This document shows positions 1 to 6,390 of a stretch of DNA of 15,284 nt, piece by piece. A model generated the notes under the pieces. It was not told where the DNA came from. It searched no databases and worked only from the letters and a program-made list of their open reading frames with translations. Source of the stretch: Mesorhizobium sp. (GTDB lineage Bacteria > Pseudomonadota > Alphaproteobacteria > Rhizobiales > Rhizobiaceae); NCBI GenBank assembly GCA_030698645.1, contig JAUYMV010000267.1, positions 1-15,284 on the forward strand. Direction: 5' to 3'. Each line of letters begins with the position of its first letter. Within the stretch, counting starts at the first letter, position 1. The translations under genes and the position numbers were made by a program.

Positions 1-33
1 CGGGCCGCGCGCGCTACGATCCCGCGCCGGCAC

Positions 34-58
34 GGAACCGTATTCGCGCGGCCGCGTT
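34..58 (+). promoter_or_regulatory. EcfG/RpoE2-type general-stress promoter for the GlsB-like gene
   Basis: GGAAC at 34-38 and CGTT at 55-58 are separated by exactly 16 bases. This matches the consensus GGAAC-N16/17-CGTT of the alphaproteobacterial general-stress sigma factor EcfG (RpoE2, SigT). The predicted transcript would start near 64-66, giving a leader of about 40 nt that contains the Shine-Dalgarno sequence at 91-98. Stress control fits the product family. The motif match is seen; use by EcfG is inferred. Confidence 0.8.
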
Positions 59-104
59 GCAGGTCGCGGGGCCGGTTGGCGGCTCGGACGAAGGAGAGTG
101 GCTT

Positions 105-356
105 ATGGAAGACGCAAGCGTGGGCTGGATCGCAGCCATCATCATCGGCGGCATTGCCGGCTGGCTGGCCGAAATGTTCATGAAGAGCAACATGGGCATC
201 TTCATGAACATCATCCTGGGCATCGTCGGCGCGGTCGTCGCCAATGCCCTGCTCGGCCTCCTCGGCGTCGCGCTCGGCGGCTGGATCGGCTATCTCATCG
301 CCGGCTTCATCGGCGCGTGCATCCTGATCGCCGTCGGACGCATGATCCGCCGCTGA
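105..356 (+). CDS. GlsB/YeaQ/YmgE-family stress response membrane protein
   Basis: An 83-residue, glycine-rich, very hydrophobic protein with three likely membrane helices (about residues 7-23, 32-54 and 58-78) and a basic C-terminal tail (GRMIRR). This size, the GGIAGWLA motif in helix 1 and the glycine-rich later helices are typical of the transglycosylase-associated (GlsB/YeaQ/YmgE) family of small inner-membrane proteins. These proteins are linked to envelope and general stress but have no proven enzymatic activity. The ATG at 105 is chosen over the upstream in-frame TTG at 57 because AAGGAGAG at 91-98 sits 6 nt before it, and because position 57 lies inside the -10 element of the EcfG promoter. 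The gene appears monocistronic; the next gene converges on it. Confidence 0.88.
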   Translation: MEDASVGWIAAIIIGGIAGWLAEMFMKSNMGIFMNIILGIVGAVVANALLGLLGVALGGWIGYLIAGFIGACILIAVGRMIRR

Positions 357-378
357 TCGCGGGATCATCCGAAACCAT

Positions 379-405
379 CGGGCCGGTTCCGCCTCGGCGG
401 GCCCG
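379..405. terminator. Possible weak bidirectional terminator between convergent genes
   Basis: CGGGCC at 379-384 can pair with GGCCCG at 400-405. The 15-nt loop contains a small internal CCG/CGG hairpin. It lies in the 83-bp gap between the GlsB-like gene and the convergent hydrolase gene, where a terminator is expected. There is no clear run of T on either side, so this is a weak call. Confidence 0.25.
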
Positions 406-439
406 GCTTCTGCATTCATGCGCACTGCAGATATGATTT

Positions 440-1300
440 TCAGTCCGAATCTGTATTTCCGCCGCCGAGGACGACCGCTGCGGCAGGCGTCGTCGTGGTC
501 GGATCGGATAGCCCGGGGACACCCACGGGTGCAGCCCAGTTCACCGCCCGGTAGTCGAAGCCGAATTCCAGCGTCGGCTTGACGATGCGGAAGAACGGCG
601 ACAGGTCGAAATCGCGCGGCGTATAGAGCGAATGGTGGCGGATGTGCAGGATCTCGCTGCGCGAGTAGCGCGACTGCGCCGAGGCGCGGCCGGGCGCGCG
701 CGTGATCTCGGGCAAGATCGGATAGCGCACCGTCTCGTAGGCCTGGGCGATCAGCGACGAGCAGATGGCGCGCGTCGGATCGCCCGAGCCGAAGGCGATC
801 ATGCGCCGCCGCCAGCGCACCGGCACCGGCGGCGTAGGCAGGAAGTAGCGCAGCATGTCGAAGATGTTCTTCATGTCGTATTTCAGCCCGAGCCGGGCGA
901 CCATGAAGCCGACGACCGCCTCGCGATCCTCCGGCGTCAGCCCGCTCGCGCGGCAGATACGCGTGTTGTAGCTCTCGTATTTCGACAGCGGCACCGCGAT
1001 ACAGCCGTCGCCGAGATTGACCTCGATAAGGCGCGGCCGCTCCGCGCCACCGTCCGGCTCCGGCAGGCTGTCTCCGACATAGAGCGCCGAATGCGACCAG
1101 GTCGACTGCGTCAGATATTTGATGGCGCTCGAAACCTTCTGGTTGCCCTCGATCAGCAGGATGTCGCCCGGCACCAGCGCGCGGCGCAGCGTTTCCGGAT
1201 CGGACGGCGTGTAGGGCTCGTAACCGGAGGATTCCGTCTCCAGACGCCGCGCGAGGAAGCGGCCGATGCGGTCGAGCAGGGTGTCGTGGGCAGGCGTCAT
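440..1300 (-). CDS. YiiX/YebB-like NlpC/P60-type (permuted papain-fold) cysteine hydrolase
   Basis: 286 residues. The segment ALVPGDILLIEG (about 41-52) followed by STWSHSALYVG (67-76) is the N-terminal half of the circularly permuted NlpC/P60 papain-like fold, with His70 as probable catalytic histidine and Glu93 (LIEVN) as supporting residue. The catalytic cysteine lies in the second half, Cys180 in RAICSSLIAQAY, the order expected for the permuted YaeF/YiiX group. Family members cleave or are proposed to cleave amide or ester bonds of lipids or cell-wall peptides; the substrate here is unknown. No signal peptide or membrane segment is evident. The ATG at 1300 has GGAG about 10 nt upstream. 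The gene is divergent from the TetR gene, 126 bp apart, so the palindromic operator between them could also affect it. Confidence 0.75.
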   Translation of the reverse strand: MTPAHDTLLDRIGRFLARRLETESSGYEPYTPSDPETLRRALVPGDILLIEGNQKVSSAIKYLTQSTWSHSALYVGDSLPEPDGGAERPRLIEVNLGDGCIAVPLSKYESYNTRICRASGLTPEDREAVVGFMVARLGLKYDMKNIFDMLRYFLPTPPVPVRWRRRMIAFGSGDPTRAICSSLIAQAYETVRYPILPEITRAPGRASAQSRYSRSEILHIRHHSLYTPRDFDLSPFFRIVKPTLEFGFDYRAVNWAAPVGVPGLSDPTTTTPAAAVVLGGGNTDSD

Positions 1301-1391
1301 GCAGGCGCGGCTCCGTGGCGGCGAACTATGGACTCGCGCGGCCGAAAGGTGAAGCCGAGCATTCGCGCGACATACGGCTCATGCGGCCAGC

Positions 1392-1420
1392 TTGACATTA
1401 AATCAATCGTTTGATTAAAT
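1392..1420 (+). promoter_or_regulatory. Sigma-70-type promoter of the TetR regulator, predicted leaderless
   Basis: A perfect -35 hexamer TTGACA at 1392-1397 is followed after 17 bp by TTAAAT at 1415-1420 (4 of 6 matches to TATAAT). The expected start point, 6-7 bases after the -10, falls on or next to the A of the ATG at 1427. No Shine-Dalgarno sequence precedes that ATG. The sequence therefore predicts a leaderless or nearly leaderless mRNA. The hexamers are seen; the start point is inferred. Confidence 0.65.
1397..1420. promoter_or_regulatory. 24-bp imperfect palindrome, probable TetR (CecR-like) operator
   Basis: The left arm ATTAAATCAAT (1397-1407) and right arm TTTGATTAAAT (1410-1420) are inverted repeats with 9 of 11 positions matching, around a central CG. 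The palindrome fills the whole spacer and -10 element of the promoter at 1392-1420, so a bound dimer would block RNA polymerase. Its AT-rich character stands out in this GC-rich region. Position and size fit autoregulation by the TetR protein encoded 7 bp downstream. Confidence 0.75.
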
Positions 1421-1426
1421 CCAGGC

Positions 1427-2137
1427 ATGAGCCAGAACAACCCGCCTCGCTCCGCATCCGAATTGGCCGCCGCCGAGACGACGGCCGCCTCCGGCCCCGA
1501 CCAGACTAGGCTGGCGCTTGTCCGCGCCGGCCTGGCCCTGTTCGGCCGAAACGGCTTCGAGGCGACGACGACGCGCGAAATCTCGGCCGCGGCCAAGGCC
1601 AACATTGGCTCGATCGCCTATCATTTCGGCGGCAAGGAAGGGCTGCACGCCGCCTGCGCCGCGCATATCGTCGAGACGATCAAGGGTATCGCCGGCCCGG
1701 TCATCGCCGGCATGCCCGACGCAGAGAAGATGCCGCCCGACGCGGCGGCCGCCTTCCTGTCCGGGGTCGTCGAGCGCATGGCGGACTTCGTCGTCAGCCG
1801 GCCCGAGGCGGGCGAGATCGTCTCCTTCATCCTGCGCGAACTGAACCGGCCGACGGCCGCGCTGAACACGATCTATTTCGGCGTGTTCGAACCCCTGCAC
1901 AAGCAGCTCTGCGCCATTTGGGCGGCGGCGACGGGCGACGAGGCCGACTCCGAACGGACGAAGATCCAGGTCTTCACGCTGATTGGCCAGGTGGTCTATT
2001 TCCGCATCGGCCGCGAAGCGGTGCTGCGGCGCATGGGCTGGAAGACGATCGGCCACGGCGAAGCGGGCGCGGTGACGGCGGTCGCGCGCGACAATCTCGC
2101 CGCCATCATCGCCGCGCGGCGGGAGGCCAAGCCATGA
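1427..2137 (+). CDS. TetR-family regulator, CecR/CerR-type C-terminal domain
   Basis: 236 residues. The N-terminal TetR DNA-binding domain spans about residues 27-75. Its helix-turn-helix includes FEATTTREISAAAKANIGSI, followed by the family signature YHFGGKEGL. The rest matches the CerR/DUF1956 type of ligand-binding domain found in E. coli CecR (YbiH). CecR controls the ybhGFSR exporter and affects sensitivity to cefoperazone and chloramphenicol. The same order (regulator, fusion protein, ATPase, permease) is seen here, which supports a CecR-like role: repression of its own operon until an unknown ligand binds. The stop overlaps the next start (ATGA at 2134-2137), so regulator and fusion protein are translationally coupled. 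The ATG at 1427 lacks a Shine-Dalgarno sequence and probably begins the transcript. Confidence 0.85.
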   Translation: MSQNNPPRSASELAAAETTAASGPDQTRLALVRAGLALFGRNGFEATTTREISAAAKANIGSIAYHFGGKEGLHAACAAHIVETIKGIAGPVIAGMPDAEKMPPDAAAAFLSGVVERMADFVVSRPEAGEIVSFILRELNRPTAALNTIYFGVFEPLHKQLCAIWAAATGDEADSERTKIQVFTLIGQVVYFRIGREAVLRRMGWKTIGHGEAGAVTAVARDNLAAIIAARREAKP

Positions 2138-3078
2138 GTTTCCTCTGTGCCATCCCTCTACTGGCGTCGCTGCTGCCCGGCTGCGGCGCGCCCGTGCCGC
2201 TCGCCGTGGGCTACGTCGAGGGCGAATACGTGCTGCTCGCGCCGATCGAGATCGCCGAGGTGCGCGGCGTCGGCGTCAGGCGCGGCGAGCGCGTCGTGGC
2301 CGGGCAACTGGTGGCCGAACTCGAGAACGACGACGCGCTGATCGCCGTCGACCAGGCCGCGGCGGCGCTCGCACAGGCGCGCGCCCAACTCGCCGACCTG
2401 AAGCTCGGTCGCCGGCCGGAGGAGATCGCCGTGATCGAGGCCGCGCTCGCCTCCGCCAGGGCCCAGGCGCGAGAGGCGGCGCGCGTGCTGGAGCGCACCA
2501 CCGATCTGATGAAGCGCGGCATCGCCACGCAGGCCGAACTCGACAAGGCGCAGACGGCGCTTGAACTCGCCGATGCGTCGGTCGGCCAGGCCGAGGCCAA
2601 CGTCGCGGTGGCGAGGCTGCCGGCGCGCGAGGAGACCATCCGCGCCGCCGAGAACCAGGTGAAGCAGGCCGAGGCCGCGCTCGAGCAGGCACGCTGGCGT
2701 CTGTCGAAGCGGCGCATGGAGGCGCAGTCGGCCGGCCGCATCGGCGACGTCATCCGCAATCCGGGCGATGTCGCCGGGCCGTCGGCGCCGGTGCTGTCGC
2801 TGCTGCCCGATGGCGCGGTGAAGCTGAAGCTCTATGTCGGCGAGGCGGTCTTCTCGACGATCGAGATCGGTCGCAGGCTCGACGTCCACTGTGACGGCTG
2901 CCCGGCCGGGTTGACCGCCACCGTCAGCTACGTCTCGCCCGATCCCGAATTTACCCCGCCGGTGATCTACTCGCTCGAGCGGCGCCAGAAGCTCGTCTAC
3001 CTCATCGAGGCGCGCCCGGACGTCGGCGCCGAAAGGCTGCAGCCGGGTCAGATCGTGGATGTGGGAATCGGCGAGTAG
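2134..3078 (+). CDS. HlyD/YbhG-like periplasmic membrane fusion protein
   Basis: 314 residues. After a short hydrophobic N-terminus come a split lipoyl/beta-barrel region (about 30-65, with VGVRRGERVVAGQLVAELE), a long alternating Ala/Glu/Arg coiled-coil hairpin (about 68-195), the returning lipoyl half (GRIGDVIRNPGDVAGPSAPVL, 201-221) and a C-terminal beta-barrel. A CDGC pair (Cys253, Cys256) precedes EFTPPVIYS. These parts match HlyD/RND-type adaptor subunits of ABC-2 exporters, closest by context to YbhG. The protein would link the inner-membrane pump to the periplasm or an outer-membrane channel. The start at 2134 is set by the ATGA overlap with the regulator and GGGAGG at 2120-2125. LPGC at residues 14-17 resembles a lipobox, although the N-terminus lacks positive charge. 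The gene ends inside a heptad-repeat arm. Confidence 0.85.
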   Translation: MSFLCAIPLLASLLPGCGAPVPLAVGYVEGEYVLLAPIEIAEVRGVGVRRGERVVAGQLVAELENDDALIAVDQAAAALAQARAQLADLKLGRRPEEIAVIEAALASARAQAREAARVLERTTDLMKRGIATQAELDKAQTALELADASVGQAEANVAVARLPAREETIRAAENQVKQAEAALEQARWRLSKRRMEAQSAGRIGDVIRNPGDVAGPSAPVLSLLPDGAVKLKLYVGEAVFSTIEIGRRLDVHCDGCPAGLTATVSYVSPDPEFTPPVIYSLERRQKLVYLIEARPDVGAERLQPGQIVDVGIGE

Positions 3079-3196
3079 CGAATGGCGAGTGGGGCTTTGG
3101 GAGGGTCAGATGATTCCCGGGTTTGAACAGGACTGACGCGGAATCAGCCGTTCATCTGCAACTCATTCCCCATTCGCCACTCGCCATTCGCCACTC
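3073..3196. repeat. Long inverted repeat made of 7-bp units (GCGAATG/GCGAGTG)
   Basis: The 20-base segment 3073-3092, which includes the stop codon of the fusion-protein gene, is the reverse complement of 3177-3196 with one mismatch. The loop between them is about 84 nt. Both arms consist of alternating heptads GAATGGC and GAGTGGC; the right-hand block continues for four units (about 3169-3199). In mRNA the arms could fold into a stable long-stem hairpin between the fusion-protein and ATPase genes, just upstream of the ATPase Shine-Dalgarno sequence AGAGGA (3201-3206). I recall similar heptad blocks as intergenic repeats in Mesorhizobium-type genomes, but this was not checked. Its function is unknown. 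Confidence 0.75.
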
Positions 3197-3213
3197 CCCC
3201 AGAGGATCACCGT

Positions 3214-4128
3214 ATGAACGCCATCGACGTCACCGGCCTCGTCAAGCGCTTCGGCGACAAGACCGTCGTTGACAACGTCTCGATGAGCGTGCGGACGGGC
3301 GAGATCGTCGGATTTCTCGGGCCGAACGGCTCGGGCAAGACCACCACGATCCGCATGATGTGCGGCCTGCTGACGCCCGACGAGGGCGACGGTCAGGTGC
3401 TCGGCTACGACCTGCGCGCCGAGAGCCTGAAGATCAAGCGCGAAGTCGGCTACATGACGCAGAAGTTCTCGTTCTACGAGGATCTGACGATCGGCGAGAA
3501 TCTCGAATTCGTCGCCCGGCTCTACCGGCTGAAGCCGGTGGAAAGCTTCGTCGCCGGCACGCTTGCCGATCTCGGCCTGACGTCGCGCCGAAAACAGCTC
3601 GCCGGCACGCTGTCGGGCGGCTGGAAGCAGCGCCTGGCGCTCGCCGCCTGCATCATGCATCGGCCGAAGCTGCTGTTGCTCGACGAGCCGACCGCCGGCG
3701 TCGACCCGAAGGCGCGGCGGGAGTTCTGGGACGAGATCCACCTGCTGGCCGCCAGGGGGCTGACCGTGCTGGTGTCGACCCACTATATGGACGAGGCGGA
3801 GCGCTGCCACCGCATCAGCTACATCTCCTACGGAAGGATGCTGGCGTCGGGCACGGTCGACGAGGTGGTGCGCAATGCCGGGCTGCATACCTATGTGGTG
3901 CGCGGGCCGAAGCTCGAGGCGATCGCGGCGAATCTACGCAAGGCGCCCGGCATCGAGCAGGTCGCGCCCTTCGGCACCACGCTGCATGTCGTCGGCCTCG
4001 ACCGCAAGGTGCTCGAGACGGCGCTCGCCGGCATCGTCGAGCCCGGTGTGACGGTCGAAGAGGGCGAGACGAGCCTCGAGGACGTCTTCATCCAGTTCAT
4101 GGCGGGCTCGAAGGACAACATGCAATGA
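3214..4128 (+). CDS. ABC exporter ATP-binding protein (half-size YbhF-like)
   Basis: 304 residues with one complete nucleotide-binding domain. Walker A is GPNGSGKTT (36-44), the Q-loop Gln83, the ABC signature LSGGW (133-137), Walker B LLLLDEP (153-159), the D-loop AGVD and the switch histidine His190. The C-terminal 90 residues form the accessory domain usual in ABC-2 (CcmA/DrrA-type) ATPases, ending in SLEDVFIQF. It powers export by the permease encoded next, with which it overlaps by ATGA at 4125-4128. E. coli YbhF carries two ATPase domains in one chain of nearly twice this length. This protein has one and presumably works as a homodimer. The start ATG at 3214 has AGAGGA 7 nt upstream. 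A 135-bp gap with the inverted heptad repeat separates it from the fusion-protein gene. Confidence 0.92.
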   Translation: MNAIDVTGLVKRFGDKTVVDNVSMSVRTGEIVGFLGPNGSGKTTTIRMMCGLLTPDEGDGQVLGYDLRAESLKIKREVGYMTQKFSFYEDLTIGENLEFVARLYRLKPVESFVAGTLADLGLTSRRKQLAGTLSGGWKQRLALAACIMHRPKLLLLDEPTAGVDPKARREFWDEIHLLAARGLTVLVSTHYMDEAERCHRISYISYGRMLASGTVDEVVRNAGLHTYVVRGPKLEAIAANLRKAPGIEQVAPFGTTLHVVGLDRKVLETALAGIVEPGVTVEEGETSLEDVFIQFMAGSKDNMQ

Positions 4129-5261
4129 GCGACATCTTTTCGCTGGTTCGGCTTGGCGCCCTGCTGACCAAGGAATTCATCCAGATGCGGCGCGACCGCT
4201 TGACCTTCGGCATGATGCTCGGCGTGCCGATCCTGCAGCTGGTGCTGTTCGGCTATGCGATCAACACGGATCCGAAACAATTGCCGGCGGCCCTCGTCGC
4301 GATCGGCGGCGACCGCTACACGCGCGCCATCGTCTCCTCGCTGGAACTGACCGGCTACTATCGCTTCGACCATGTCGTGGCGAGCGCGGCGGAGGCCGAG
4401 GCGCTGATGGCGTCGGGCGAGGTGTCCTTCGTGGTCACGATCCCCTCCGACTTCTCCAGGCGCGTCGACCGCCGCGACCATCCGCAGATCCTGATCGAGG
4501 CGGATGCGACCGACCCGTCGGTGGCGAGCGGCGCGGTCTCGACCATCTCGACGGTGGCGGCGCGCGCGCTGCTGCGCGAACAGGGGCTAGAGAAGGCCGC
4601 CGCCGAGAACGCGGCCGGCCAGTTGGACGTCGTCGTGCACCGCCGCTACAATCCCGAGAGCGTCTCGCAATACAACATCGTGCCGGGCCTGCTCGGCGTC
4701 ATCCTGCAGATGACGATGGTGATGATGACGTCGATCGCGCTGACGCGCGAGACCGAACGCGGCACGATGGAGAACCTGCTCGCCATGCCGGCCAGTCCGG
4801 CCGAGATCATGCTGGGCAAGATCCTGCCCTATCTGGCGGTAGGCGCTGTCCAGGTCGCGGTCGTGCTTGCGGCGGCCAGCCTGATGTTCTCGGTGCCGTT
4901 CACCGGCAGCCTGGTCCTGCTTCTCTCGGCGGTGCTCGCCTTCGTACTGGCCCTGGTCCTGCTTGGCTACACGATCTCGACCATGTCGCGCACCCAGATG
5001 CAGGCGCTGCAGCTCACCTTCTTCTTCTTCCTGCCGTCGCTGCTGCTGTCGGGCTTCATGTTTCCGTTCCGAGGCATGCCGGGCTGGGCGCAGAACTTCG
5101 GGGAATTCTTCCCATTGACGCATTTCCTGCGCATCGTTCGTGCGGTCATGCTGAAAGGTGCGGAGTTCCCCGCGGTTGCTTTCGAGATCGCCATGCTCGG
5201 CGTCTTCATCGCCGCTTATGCCGGCATCGCGCTCATGCGGTTCCGTCGAACGCTGGACTGA
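4125..5261 (+). CDS. ABC-2 type permease (YbhS/YbhR/YhhJ-like)
   Basis: 378 residues with the ABC-2 exporter layout: cytoplasmic start (LLTKEFIQMRRDRLTFGMM), membrane helix 1 at about 28-47, a periplasmic domain of about 130 residues, then five helices from about residue 185 to 370. The motif RETERGTMENLLAMPASPAEIMLGK after helix 2 is the conserved amphipathic coupling segment of this family. FLPSLLLSGFMFPFRGMP and FPLTHFLRIVR follow as usual. It forms the transmembrane channel with the ATPase encoded just upstream and the HlyD-like adaptor. The E. coli counterpart has two different permeases (YbhS and YbhR); only one is present here, so a homodimer is likely. The start at 4125 overlaps the ATPase stop (ATGA). 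The frame stays open far upstream, but that is only an overlap with the ATPase gene. Confidence 0.9.
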   Translation: MSDIFSLVRLGALLTKEFIQMRRDRLTFGMMLGVPILQLVLFGYAINTDPKQLPAALVAIGGDRYTRAIVSSLELTGYYRFDHVVASAAEAEALMASGEVSFVVTIPSDFSRRVDRRDHPQILIEADATDPSVASGAVSTISTVAARALLREQGLEKAAAENAAGQLDVVVHRRYNPESVSQYNIVPGLLGVILQMTMVMMTSIALTRETERGTMENLLAMPASPAEIMLGKILPYLAVGAVQVAVVLAAASLMFSVPFTGSLVLLLSAVLAFVLALVLLGYTISTMSRTQMQALQLTFFFFLPSLLLSGFMFPFRGMPGWAQNFGEFFPLTHFLRIVRAVMLKGAEFPAVAFEIAMLGVFIAAYAGIALMRFRRTLD

Positions 5262-5262
5262 T

Positions 5263-5280
5263 GCCGCTGCGACCAGCGGC
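5263..5280 (+). terminator. Hairpin right after the ABC export operon, probable terminator
   Basis: GCCGCTG (5263-5269) and CAGCGGC (5274-5280) form a perfect 7-bp stem with a CGAC tetraloop, starting two bases after the permease stop. It is followed by TTCCCG, so the T-tract is short. Its position at the end of the operon and before the iron-controlled promoter of mbfA supports termination. Confidence 0.5.
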
Positions 5281-5315
5281 TTCCCGCCGCATTGCGCACG
5301 GCGCAGGATCGGAAT

Positions 5316-5336
5316 AGTTTAGAACAATTCTAAACT
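5316..5336. promoter_or_regulatory. Irr-type iron control element (ICE) upstream of mbfA
   Basis: A perfect inverted repeat with 9-bp arms, AGTTTAGAA (5316-5324) and TTCTAAACT (5328-5336), and a 3-bp centre CAA. The core TTTAGAA-N3-TTCTAAA matches the iron control element bound by Irr in Rhizobiales. It ends 14 bp before the mbfA start codon, where a bound protein would repress. Irr is known to repress mbfA under low iron in Bradyrhizobium and Agrobacterium. The palindrome is seen; Irr binding is inferred from that precedent. Confidence 0.85.
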
Positions 5337-5350
5337 GGACAATCGCTCTC

Positions 5351-6334
5351 ATGCTTTCCCGTGTCTTTGGCTTCGGCCGCCGCTCCTTCGATTCGCTCAC
5401 CGAACAGGAGATCCTGGCGCTCGCCATCTCGTCCGAGGAGGATGACGGCCGCATCTACCGCGCCTATGCCGACGGGCTGCGCGAAGCGTTTCCGCAGTCG
5501 GCAAAGGTCTTCGACGAGATGGCCGCCGAGGAGGACGAGCATCGGGCAGCCCTGATCGACCTGCACCGCAAGCGCTTCGGCGAGCGCATCCCGCTGATCC
5601 GCCGTGAACATGTGCGCGGCTATTACGAGCGCAAGCCCGACTGGCTCGTGCGCCCACTCGGGCTCGACGCGGTGCGCGGCCAGGCCGAGATCATGGAGGC
5701 GCAGGCCGAGCGCTTCTACATCGAGGCGGCGAAGCGGACCGAGGACGCCTCGACGCGCAAGCTGCTGGGCTTCCTCGCCGCCGCCGAAAAGGGCCATGGC
5801 GCGCTGGCGCACAAGCTCGCCGCCGAGTTGACGCCCGGTACGGTGCGCGACGCGGAGGCCGAGACGGAACGGCGCCAGTTCATTCTCACATGGGTGCAGC
5901 CGGGTCTGGCCGGGCTGATGGACGGCTCGGTGTCGACGCTGGCGCCGATCTTCGCCGCCGCCTTCGCCACGCAGGACACCTGGCAGACCTTCCTCGTCGG
6001 CCTGTCGGCCTCGGTCGGCGCCGGCATCTCGATGGGTTTCACGGAAGCCGCGCATGACGACGGCAAGATTTCCGGTCGCGGCTCGCCGCTGAAGCGCGGC
6101 CTGGCGTCGGGCATCATGACGGCTATCGGCGGCCTCGGCCACGCGCTGCCCTATCTGATCGCCGACTTCTGGACGGCGACGATGATTGCGGGCGCGGTCG
6201 TCTTCGTCGAACTCTGGGCCATCGCCTGGATCCAGCACCGCTTCATGGAGACGCCCTGGATGCGCGCCACCCTGCAGGTCGTGCTCGGCGGGGCGCTGGT
6301 CTTCGCGGCCGGCGTGCTGATAGGCAACGCCTGA
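5351..6334 (+). CDS. mbfA: MbfA: membrane-bound ferritin with VIT1 iron-export domain
   Basis: 327 residues in two parts. The N-terminal erythrin-vacuolar-type ferritin-like domain (about 15-160) carries candidate di-iron ligands Glu29/Glu30, the ExxH pair Glu61/His64, Glu113/Glu116 and a second ExxH, Glu146/His149. The C-terminal VIT1-like domain (about 180-327) has about five membrane helices (around 190-207, 213-230, 252-272, 277-296 and 305-325). MbfA of Bradyrhizobium and Agrobacterium exports iron across the inner membrane and protects against iron and peroxide stress, with the ferritin-like domain acting in the cytoplasm. Length and domain order agree with that family. The Irr box just upstream predicts repression in low iron and expression when iron is plentiful. 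The ATG at 5351 has only a weak Shine-Dalgarno sequence. A ferritin-like stress gene converges on it. Confidence 0.93.
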   Translation: MLSRVFGFGRRSFDSLTEQEILALAISSEEDDGRIYRAYADGLREAFPQSAKVFDEMAAEEDEHRAALIDLHRKRFGERIPLIRREHVRGYYERKPDWLVRPLGLDAVRGQAEIMEAQAERFYIEAAKRTEDASTRKLLGFLAAAEKGHGALAHKLAAELTPGTVRDAEAETERRQFILTWVQPGLAGLMDGSVSTLAPIFAAAFATQDTWQTFLVGLSASVGAGISMGFTEAAHDDGKISGRGSPLKRGLASGIMTAIGGLGHALPYLIADFWTATMIAGAVVFVELWAIAWIQHRFMETPWMRATLQVVLGGALVFAAGVLIGNA

Positions 6335-6343
6335 GCCAAGAGA

Positions 6344-6371
6344 AAGGGCCGGCGCTCCGGCACCGGCCCTT
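6344..6371. terminator. Bidirectional rho-independent terminator between mbfA and the DUF892 gene
   Basis: AAGGGCCGG (6344-6352) pairs perfectly with CCGGCCCTT (6363-6371). The 10-nt loop can add two more G-C pairs. On the plus strand the stem is followed by CTTG after the terminal TT. On the minus strand it is followed by a TTTCTCTT-like run. The stem begins 9 bp after the mbfA stop and ends about 20 bp before the convergent gene's stop, as expected for a shared terminator. Confidence 0.8.
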
Positions 6372-6390
6372 CTTGCGCGCGTGACGGTCG

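Noticed and set aside
386..390. GTTCC as a possible -35 of a minus-strand EcfG promoter
   Set aside because: No AACG at 16-17 bp on the required side, and it lies between convergent genes.
632..1414. 260-residue plus-strand frame opposite the YiiX-like hydrolase
   Set aside because: Antisense to a gene with recognisable catalytic motifs; the product is Arg-rich without motifs.
3360..4124. Upstream in-frame extension of the permease gene to 3360
   Set aside because: It overlaps the whole ATPase in another frame. The ATGA overlap at 4125 and the normal ABC-2 N-terminus fix the true start.
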